Assembly (NCBI GenBank): GCA_018263115.1 | Contig: JADFDC010000005.1 | Location: forward strand, 1 to 64,000 | Source: Thiobacillus sp. | GTDB lineage: Bacteria > Pseudomonadota > Gammaproteobacteria > Burkholderiales > Thiobacillaceae | Direction of reading: 5' to 3' | Length of the DNA: 64,000 nucleotides | In this document: piece after piece, positions 39,896 to 47,350 of the stretch | Numbering within the stretch: the first letter of the stretch is position 1 | Layout of the letters: every line of letters starts with the position of its first letter | Notes under the pieces: generated by a model | What the model was told of the DNA's origin: nothing | Database searches by the model: none | Seen by the model: the letters and a program-made list of their open reading frames with translations, nothing else | Program-made: the position numbers and the translations under genes

Positions 39896-42042
39896 GCGAA
39901 ACACCTCAACAAGCGGCCAGGCGCTTGTCTAAAAAAGCCATCGCCGACGGCTACAAACCGCAGGCCCTGCACGAATACACCGACCTGGACGGTCGCCCGA
40001 TCCACTGGCGCATCCGCCTGAAAAACACGGACACCGGCGAAAAGTGGATTCGCCCCATGATGCGGGTGGGCGCGGGCTTCGTGTTGAAGGAACCGCCCTA
40101 CCTGGACGGCAAGCCGCTCTATCGGCTGCATGAACTCGCCAGCCGGACGCATGAGCCGGTGATCGTGGTGGAGGGCGAGCCCTGTGCGGATGCGCTGGCG
40201 AAGCTGGGCATTCTCGCCACCACGTCGGGCGCGGCGGACTCAGCGGACAGGGCGGACTGGTCAATACTGGCAGGTAGCATCGCCACGATCTGGCCTGACG
40301 CCGACGAAGCCGGGGCGCGTTATGCCCAGGCCGTCAAGGATGCGCTGGAAGCCATCGGTTGCACGGTTGCGGTAATCGATGTTGCCAAGCTGAGTTTGCC
40401 GCCCAAGGGTGACTGCGTAGACTGGCTGGCGATGAATCCGAGTGCGACAGCAGCAGATATACACGCCCTGCCAAGAATCGGCCTTCCAGAATCGACACAT
40501 GACCACGAATGGGATGCAAGTGATTCCCAGACGCCTCAAGAAAATGCACCAGACCCAGACAATGAATCTGACGGCGCGATTATCACCCGTCTTGCCGCAC
40601 TGCCCAAGCTGGAATATGACCGCGTAAGAAATGAAACGGCCAAGGTGATGGGTGTGCGCCCTGCCACCCTGGACAGCTTGGTTAAGGATGCTCTGAAGGA
40701 TAAGGAAGGTGAACGCCTACCGTTCAAGGTTATCGAGACGTGGCATGAACCCATCTCCCCGGCGGAGTTGCTAACTGAGATAGCCAACACGATCCGCCGC
40801 TTCATCGTGCTGGACAAAGAACAGGCGGACGCCGCAACCTTGTGGGTTGCCTTCACCCACTTTATCGATGTGGTTGAAGTTGCGCCACTTGCGATCATTA
40901 ATGCGCCAGAAAAAGCCTGTGGCAAGTCACAGTTGTTAACTTTGTTTGGTCGCCTAGTAAGTCGCCCACTTCCTGCGGCCAATTCCTCCATCTCATTTCT
41001 GTTTCGGGCGGTAGAGTTATGGACTCCTACCATGCTGATTGATGAGGCCGATACCTTCATCAAAGAGAACGAAGAACTCAAAGGCCTGGTGAACGCGGGG
41101 CACACACGTGCCAACGCCTTTGTCGGACGTGTGGTGGGGGATGACCTGAAACCCAAACTATTTACTGTCTGGGGTGCTAAAGCCTTGGCTGGCATCGCGC
41201 TGGAAAAGCACTTGCCAGACGCAACCCTGAGCCGCGCCATCATCATCAGTATGAGGAGAAAGCTGCCGGATGAGAAAGTAATCCGCTTGCGCTATGCAGA
41301 GGCTGGATCATTCGACCGGCTGGCCTCCATGCTGGCAAGGTTTGCCGAAGATTACGCTGAAAAGGTAAGAACCGCCCGGCCTCACCTACCTCACACCCTA
41401 TCCGACCGCGCCCAAGATAACTGGGAGCCACTACTTGCCATTGCCGAATGCGCGGGCAGCGAATGGGTGGAACGGGCAACCCAAGCCGCGCTGAAACTGT
41501 CAAACGTATCCACCCAGACACAAAGTGCTGGGAATGAACTGTTGTCTGATATTCAGCATGTCTTTGAATCCAAACGCGTGGAAAAAATTAGCATGTCGGA
41601 CTTGGTTGCCACACTGGTTGGAGATGAGGAGGCGGCATGGGCGACTTGGAACAAAAGCAGGCCACTTACCCCCAGACAGTTGGGACGAATGCTGGCAAGT
41701 TACGGTATTCAGTCAAAAACAATCCGGATAGGATACGAAGTATCCAAAGGGTTCTATCTGGAACAATTCGCGGATACCTTCGTACGGTATCTTTCCACAC
41801 CCCCTGAAAATGCCATTTTTTCGGTTACCCGGTTACAAGCCAATGAATTCAAGGCTTCTAGCGTAACTGGGCCGTCAGTTACAAACCCTGTTGGTCACAC
41901 CCCGGTTACGCCGGAACCCCCATGGATAAAGCCTTGTAACCAAGTAACCAAAAAACCAATCTTTGCAGAAGCTGAGGAAATGAGGGTTGATGATGTTGAA
42001 TTCTTATCCCCTGCAAACACTTCTCTTCAACAGGCTAAGTAG
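39892..42042 (+). CDS. TOPRIM / DUF3631-type primase-helicase
   Basis: EPVIVVEGEPCADALAKLG...IWPDADEAGARYA (TOPRIM); APEKACGKSQLLTLFGRLVSRPL...TMLIDEADTFIKENEEL. Confidence 0.87.
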   Translation: MSETPQQAARRLSKKAIADGYKPQALHEYTDLDGRPIHWRIRLKNTDTGEKWIRPMMRVGAGFVLKEPPYLDGKPLYRLHELASRTHEPVIVVEGEPCADALAKLGILATTSGAADSADRADWSILAGSIATIWPDADEAGARYAQAVKDALEAIGCTVAVIDVAKLSLPPKGDCVDWLAMNPSATAADIHALPRIGLPESTHDHEWDASDSQTPQENAPDPDNESDGAIITRLAALPKLEYDRVRNETAKVMGVRPATLDSLVKDALKDKEGERLPFKVIETWHEPISPAELLTEIANTIRRFIVLDKEQADAATLWVAFTHFIDVVEVAPLAIINAPEKACGKSQLLTLFGRLVSRPLPAANSSISFLFRAVELWTPTMLIDEADTFIKENEELKGLVNAGHTRANAFVGRVVGDDLKPKLFTVWGAKALAGIALEKHLPDATLSRAIIISMRRKLPDEKVIRLRYAEAGSFDRLASMLARFAEDYAEKVRTARPHLPHTLSDRAQDNWEPLLAIAECAGSEWVERATQAALKLSNVSTQTQSAGNELLSDIQHVFESKRVEKISMSDLVATLVGDEEAAWATWNKSRPLTPRQLGRMLASYGIQSKTIRIGYEVSKGFYLEQFADTFVRYLSTPPENAIFSVTRLQANEFKASSVTGPSVTNPVGHTPVTPEPPWIKPCNQVTKKPIFAEAEEMRVDDVEFLSPANTSLQQAK

Positions 42043-42072
42043 TTGGACATTTATTGAGCAAGGATAACCATA

Positions 42073-42723
42073 ATGGCAATAAAGAAAGCGAAATCTGGGG
42101 TTAAGCAAAGCAGCAAAGCCGCCTTGACAACCCCGGAGAAAACCAGCGAACGAAGGGGCGCTGAAATGACCATGACCCCCATCATGACCAATACCCTGAC
42201 AGCAAAGGCTTTCGCAGAAGCGACCTTTGGCGAGATTCACACTAGAGAGGCGTTTGGCGTGATGATCGACAGCGCAAACAAGGTGCAGGATGGCGACCTA
42301 TCCGAAGTTGAATCCACGCTAATCGCCCAAAGCACGGTTCTAAACACCATCTTCAACGAATTGGCGCGGCGGGCAGCATCAAATATGGGCAAATACCCGG
42401 AAGCAACTGAACACTATCTCCGCATGGCCTTAAAAGCCCAAGGCCAATGCCGGGCAACCCTACAAACCCTGGCTGAAATCAAAAATCCCCGCCCAACAGC
42501 CTTTGTAAAACAGGCAAATATCGCTCATGGGCCACAACAGATAAATAACAATATCTGTGCAGGCGACGAACCCTCCTCGCGCACGCACGCGAGAAATTCT
42601 GAAAATCCTTCAAACGAACTATTGGAAGCGAACAATGAAAAATGGCTGGACACCGGAACGGAGGGCAAAACAGGCGGCATTGATCCGGAACTGGAAACCG
42701 TGGGAAAAATCAACCGGCCCTAA
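42073..42723 (+). CDS. Hypothetical protein
   Basis: Complete ORF in island, coding-like composition. Confidence 0.65.
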   Translation: MAIKKAKSGVKQSSKAALTTPEKTSERRGAEMTMTPIMTNTLTAKAFAEATFGEIHTREAFGVMIDSANKVQDGDLSEVESTLIAQSTVLNTIFNELARRAASNMGKYPEATEHYLRMALKAQGQCRATLQTLAEIKNPRPTAFVKQANIAHGPQQINNNICAGDEPSSRTHARNSENPSNELLEANNEKWLDTGTEGKTGGIDPELETVGKINRP

Positions 42724-42856
42724 TACTGAGAAAGGCAAAACCATCAGCGCATCAAATTCCTACAAACACGGCACAAGGAGCCGCTCATTCCTTGAAGAAG
42801 TCCGCCAATTGCGGGTATTGATGAAACAGTGCCGCAATTCCATTTCTGAAATCTGA
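42632..42856 (+). CDS. Hypothetical island protein (KSTGPNTEKGK type)
   Basis: MKNGWTPERRAKQAALIRNWKPWEKSTGPNTEKGKTISASNSYKHGTRSRSF. Confidence 0.6.
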   Translation, partial: TMKNGWTPERRAKQAALIRNWKPWEKSTGPNTEKGKTISASNSYKHGTRSRSFLEEVRQLRVLMKQCRNSISEI

Positions 42857-43129
42857 GCGATTTTGCAACACGCCCCTACCTTTGGTCGCCTTTCCGCCTG
42901 TCAGGGGTTGCCACATCATTTGAATTTGGCGTAAATTCCGCTCCCTGCATAATCAATACAAACAGGAAATGAACCTTCATTCCACGCTACTCATAAACTC
43001 CTTTGCTCAAGCCGCCTGGCTGGGCTTGGATGTGTTTGCGCGCGTGGAAACGACTGCCTCCCTGAATGGGCATTCGGATCGCCCATACAAGGACAGCAAG
43101 CGCACAACGCGCAAACCCTGATTCGTCTG

Positions 43130-43174
43130 ACCGGTTATCCCGTCAGGCAAGCTGGCGGGAAGGTTCAAACCGGT
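43130..43174 (+). other. Candidate structured RNA / hairpin in rtcB leader
   Basis: ACCGGTT-A-[TCCCGTCAG-GCAAG-CTGGCGGGA]-AGGTTCA-AACCGGT: nested 7-bp and 9-bp stems. Confidence 0.4.
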
Positions 43175-43271
43175 TGATTTACCCTTACTCCGATTTCTTC
43201 CCGCCTTGATTAGCGGCTACCTGCCGCATTAAGCCGCGCCACACAATGGCGCATAACCAAGGAGAAGAAAC

Positions 43272-43494
43272 ATGCCCATCAGGCAAGTCATTTTGGAAGC
43301 AGGCCATCCCGTCAAAGTCTGGACGGATGAGTTCGAGGCCAGCGCCCGGCAGCAACTGGTCAACATCGCCAGCCTGCCTTTCATCCATCACCACGTTGCC
43401 GCCATGCCTGACGTGCATACCGGCATCGGCGCGACGGTCGGCTCGGTCATCGCCACGCACAAGGCCATCATCCCCGCCGCTGTCGGGGTGGATA
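43272..43494 (+). pseudogene. rtcB: N-terminal remnant of RtcB RNA ligase (truncated at GVD)
   Basis: VKVWTDEFEASARQQLVNIASLPFIHHHVAAMPDVHTGIGATVGSVIATHKAIIPAAVGVD, then frame diverges (TPRHARLLPW...). Confidence 0.93.
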
Positions 43495-43534
43495 CGCCTA
43501 GACACGCCCGGTTGCTGCCTTGGAGGGATGAACG

Positions 43535-45277
43535 ATGGTCAGTATCGCTGCATTAATGAAAGTACTGCCGGTTTCTGCGCTGGAACCGAATTGGATAGCG
43601 TCGATCGGTGGTTTCATCGAAGCTCCTAAGGGGGGCGGCTGGCAGAAAAGAATCTATCTGCTGGAGCCGCCCGCTGGTCAGCGCGTACCTTACATCGAGC
43701 CTGTGGGGGCACTGGAAAAGCTACTGCGGCACCAAGGTGTTGTACAGGAGAATGCACAGGTTAGAGCGCGCGAAGCCGTGACTCGAATGAAGGCGGACGT
43801 AGAGGAAGACCACTGGGTCAACTTCTTCGACGACTTCGAACCGGAACCGCCCGAATGTCTGCCGCTGCCTGATTTCGTGGCGTGGCTGCGCGACGAGCGT
43901 CGACGGGTGAATCAGTTGGCATTCGATCTGAAGCTCGACGGGCAGGGCTTCAAGGAGCTGGCCAGCGAAGAAGTGCTGGTGCCGCCCGAGCTCCTCGACT
44001 TCTTCGAGCAGGCGGCGGATGTGGTCGCCTGCACGCCAATGTTCCGTGGGCCGGACAATTGGAACGAGCCGTGGTCGCTAGAAAACCTGCCCGCGCTGCC
44101 GCCGCCCAAGGCCATGATCGAATTCGTGCCCGGCGCGCCTTGGGCCGACATCGACGACTGGAAGTCCACCGATAATCCGTTCATGCGCTGGCGCGAGGCC
44201 ATTCGCCCCGTGGCTCTTGAACTGGAAAAGGCGCTGGGCGAGCCGGTGTATCACTTTGCCGACCTGGACTGCGATACCGACGACGATGACATACATCGCT
44301 TCCTCGTCCTGCACTGGTGCTGCACGCACAAACCGGAATCGTCCTTCGTGCGTTATCTGCTGAAAATCAGCGGAGCCCGTGATGCCGAGGAACTCAAGGC
44401 AGCGCTGATCGACCCGGCCAGCTATACGCAGTCGTTCCAGATGAACGGCTCTTTCATCGGGCTGGAGACGTTGTTCTGCCGATTCGAATACTTGCCACCG
44501 GACAAACAGAAAGCGGTCGTCATGCTGTTCTCGACGCCGCAGGCGCGCGACGTGGCGCAGTCGCTGCTGGCGCAGAAGATCGGCGCACGCGCCTTCATCG
44601 TCGCGCCGAAGGAGTTGGCGACCGACGAATGGGTCAAGCAGGCGACGCGCTACTGCCGCGACTGGACGGTGCATTACCTCTACGACACCACACTGGATGA
44701 ACCCCTCGAACTCCTCGCGCTGGCGGATGAGCTGTGCGTGATCGCCAACGAGCAGACGCCCGGTAGGGGCTTTGACCTGAATCTGTCAGAAGGTGCGGAA
44801 GACTTGCTGTGGCTGGCGCTCGAACTTGGTGTCGACGCCAAGTATTTCCATGTCGAGCGCACGCAGTTGATGAATCCGGAAACGAGCCTTAAAAAGCACG
44901 GCACTCCCGCGCGCTTGGCAGCCCGCAAGGCGAAGCGTGTTGCTTTCACTCGCCAGATCAAGGAAATCCACCTCGACAACGACTTCGGCAGTAGTGGTCT
45001 GTGGACAGAAGACGGCAAGATGCTGGGCTACGACCTGCTTGATTTGCCATTCCCGCTGGTGCGGCGCATCGCCGCTTGGCAGCGGGACTACGACGACACC
45101 GTGATGCCGCCCGGCGAAGGCAGCGAGGTATGGTGGGAGCGCCATGCCCAAGAAGCGTTCGAAATCGCCAAGGCACTGCAAACGGCCTTGGGTTCGGAAG
45201 TCGCGGTCAAGCTCCATCGACCGGAAGGCTGGATGACCGTCGATCAGATCATCCACGCGGAGGGAGGTGAATCATGA
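43535..45277 (+). CDS. Unknown 580-aa protein, first gene of two-gene cassette
   Basis: Complete ORF with GGAGGG upstream; no recognised motif. Confidence 0.85.
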   Translation: MVSIAALMKVLPVSALEPNWIASIGGFIEAPKGGGWQKRIYLLEPPAGQRVPYIEPVGALEKLLRHQGVVQENAQVRAREAVTRMKADVEEDHWVNFFDDFEPEPPECLPLPDFVAWLRDERRRVNQLAFDLKLDGQGFKELASEEVLVPPELLDFFEQAADVVACTPMFRGPDNWNEPWSLENLPALPPPKAMIEFVPGAPWADIDDWKSTDNPFMRWREAIRPVALELEKALGEPVYHFADLDCDTDDDDIHRFLVLHWCCTHKPESSFVRYLLKISGARDAEELKAALIDPASYTQSFQMNGSFIGLETLFCRFEYLPPDKQKAVVMLFSTPQARDVAQSLLAQKIGARAFIVAPKELATDEWVKQATRYCRDWTVHYLYDTTLDEPLELLALADELCVIANEQTPGRGFDLNLSEGAEDLLWLALELGVDAKYFHVERTQLMNPETSLKKHGTPARLAARKAKRVAFTRQIKEIHLDNDFGSSGLWTEDGKMLGYDLLDLPFPLVRRIAAWQRDYDDTVMPPGEGSEVWWERHAQEAFEIAKALQTALGSEVAVKLHRPEGWMTVDQIIHAEGGES

Positions 45278-46482
45278 AATTGGGTTGGAGTAAGAGCGAC
45301 GAGCCAAAATCCTCACGACCGCGCGAAATTGCGCGCAACTGCGGCCAACTGACGGGGCGTCTGGATGACTTATTGCCCTGCCTCTACATCGCGCAGTACG
45401 GTGCTTCGGGGCGAGACCTCCGTGAGCGGGAAACGGAAACGGCCCCAGGCCTGTTCGCTGTTGGTGCGCACACAGGCGGGGATCGCCCCGGCATCGCGCC
45501 ACACGTTGGCTTGATCCTGCCCCTTCGCCTATGCCGCGACGAGAAGGCGCGTGCGGCGCTTGGTGAAATCCCCGCGCTGATCGAAAACCCGCAGACCACG
45601 ATGTCGGACAGACGGCACGCTGTACAAGCTAAACTTGACGAAGCGTTCGGCGGCGATCTGATGATCGCGGACAAGGAAAGCCTTGATGGCTTCTTCGCGC
45701 TCAGGCCGAGTCCCGATCTTTTCAGTAAGCTCCACGAGTCGTTCGACTACGTCACCAAAGTTGTGGACAATGCTGCGGCCGTGATTCGCGTGGCGGATAC
45801 GGAGCGCTTTCACTGGCGCAGCTACGGCGAACTGATGGAGTGGTATCACGGTCTGCGAGGATCGGATCGCTTCGGCGCGTGGTCGGCACTCACGCCGTTC
45901 TTCGTTTGCGGCAACACCGGGGCGCTGCACTCCTATAGCACCGAGCGTTGGGCGCGTGCGGGCTTGCACAGGCCTGCCGAGGAACCATCCAAGTGGTTCG
46001 TGATCCGCCCCGGCTTACCCGACGCCCTGATTGGAATCCGGCTGGAGATGGAGGAATACGGCTGGGCGAAGCTGCACCTGACGCTCGACACCGCAACAGC
46101 CACGATTCACCTGTCCGAGGTGTTCGACCCGTTCGGCGAGATGGTCGCTTGGGGCCGTGAAATCGACGAAGGCGACCTACCGATCCAGATGGAGATCGAC
46201 GAGGAAGGACAGGAGGCCGTATTCACGGTGCTTCGTACCGAAAACCCGGAGCGGGTGTTGCTGCGCGTGACCCGGAAATTCTCGGAAGAAGTGTTGCTGG
46301 AAGGCATTCTGGCGCGCGCCACCTTGGCCGCTACGCTGAAATCCGAACTGCGCCGCTTCTTTACGACAGAGTTTGATCCGCAGCATTGGGATTTGCGGGG
46401 CGATGACTTCGATGACGAGAATGACTATGCCCAGGTCAAAGACCACGTGCTAAACCATGCGTGGTTTGCAATGGGTGGGTAA
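45274..46482 (+). CDS. Unknown 402-aa protein, second gene of two-gene cassette
   Basis: ATGA start/stop overlap with preceding gene; GGAGGTGA upstream; no recognised motif. Confidence 0.85.
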   Translation: MKLGWSKSDEPKSSRPREIARNCGQLTGRLDDLLPCLYIAQYGASGRDLRERETETAPGLFAVGAHTGGDRPGIAPHVGLILPLRLCRDEKARAALGEIPALIENPQTTMSDRRHAVQAKLDEAFGGDLMIADKESLDGFFALRPSPDLFSKLHESFDYVTKVVDNAAAVIRVADTERFHWRSYGELMEWYHGLRGSDRFGAWSALTPFFVCGNTGALHSYSTERWARAGLHRPAEEPSKWFVIRPGLPDALIGIRLEMEEYGWAKLHLTLDTATATIHLSEVFDPFGEMVAWGREIDEGDLPIQMEIDEEGQEAVFTVLRTENPERVLLRVTRKFSEEVLLEGILARATLAATLKSELRRFFTTEFDPQHWDLRGDDFDDENDYAQVKDHVLNHAWFAMGG

Positions 46483-46489
46483 TTACGTG

Positions 46490-46618
46490 ATGACGACCGG
46501 CAGCAACACTTCATTTGTCTCTGTCAAGGACAAGGACATCGATCAGGTCATGGCCAACCAGTCCGATCTGGTGGACGTGGTGCATACCTTGAAACAGGTG
46601 GTGTGCGTGAAGGGGTAA
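46490..46618 (+). pseudogene. rtcB: C-terminal remnant of RtcB
   Basis: KDIDQVMANQSDLVDVVHTLKQVVCVKG* matches the conserved RtcB C-terminus. Confidence 0.92.
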
Positions 46619-46815
46619 GGTTTGACCAAACGATTCATGAAGGGAGTTGTAACATCTACTTGCGCCCTGATGGAAGCTCGGATCGTTTGCCCTCTGTTAA
46701 GAGAGACAGCGGGCACACCGAAGCAACCCATCGGGGCGTTTTTTTGGGGACATGAGCAAGATGCGGCGAGCGTCAATTCACAAGCTGTCTTGGCTCAAGG
46801 TTGTGCAGCAGTCCC

Positions 46816-47181
46816 CTACCCCTGCATCCGCCTCAATGTCCGCAGAATCTCCACCGCCAGCTTCTGGTTTTGCGGCGTCAATTCCCGAAATAGCCGCCGC
46901 ACGCTGATTGCCTCTGGCAGGTAATCCGTAGCCTCCGCGCCCGACAAGGCCGCTGGGCCGCCGGACTTTGCCCTCTTGCGCCCTTCTACCCCGGCGTATA
47001 AATCCGCGACCGTCGTACCAAGCGCCAAGGCAAGGCGTCTGAGCAGAGCCTCGGATGGCTTGCGTTTGCCAAGCTCGATGCGTGACAAGGTACTGGTTGC
47101 CACCTCCACTTCCAGTGCCAGCTTTTCCTGCGTCCACTCGCGCTCAACACGCAACGCCTTGATGACATCCCCGATTTCCAT
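46816..47181 (-). CDS. XRE-family transcriptional regulator
   Basis: MEIGDVIKALRVEREWTQEKLALEVEVATSTLSRIELGKRKPSEALLRRLALAL. Confidence 0.92.
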   Translation of the reverse strand: MEIGDVIKALRVEREWTQEKLALEVEVATSTLSRIELGKRKPSEALLRRLALALGTTVADLYAGVEGRKRAKSGGPAALSGAEATDYLPEAISVRRLFRELTPQNQKLAVEILRTLRRMQG

Positions 47182-47200
47182 GTGGCATTTTTTGCCGTCA

Positions 47201-47261
47201 TTTGCCTAACAGGCAAAGCCAATTAGGCTAATTGCTTTACTTGTATTGCCTTATGGGCAAT
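47201..47261. promoter_or_regulatory. Palindromic operator cluster between XRE gene and methylase
   Basis: TTGCC-N5-GGCAA at 47202-47216 and 47246-47260; CAATTAG-G-CTAATTG at 47220-47234. Confidence 0.7.
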
Positions 47262-47350
47262 TATTCCGGGCATGAATTGCCAGTCTGGAAAGTCGAAATC
47301 AGCGCCTCTTATGCTGAATCAACTAGCTGGCAGAGAAAAACACAAATGCC

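Noticed and set aside
46622-46924. 100-aa ORF after the rtcB C-terminal remnant, considered as a PrfH-like partner
   Set aside because: No release-factor motif; overlaps the XRE gene antisense
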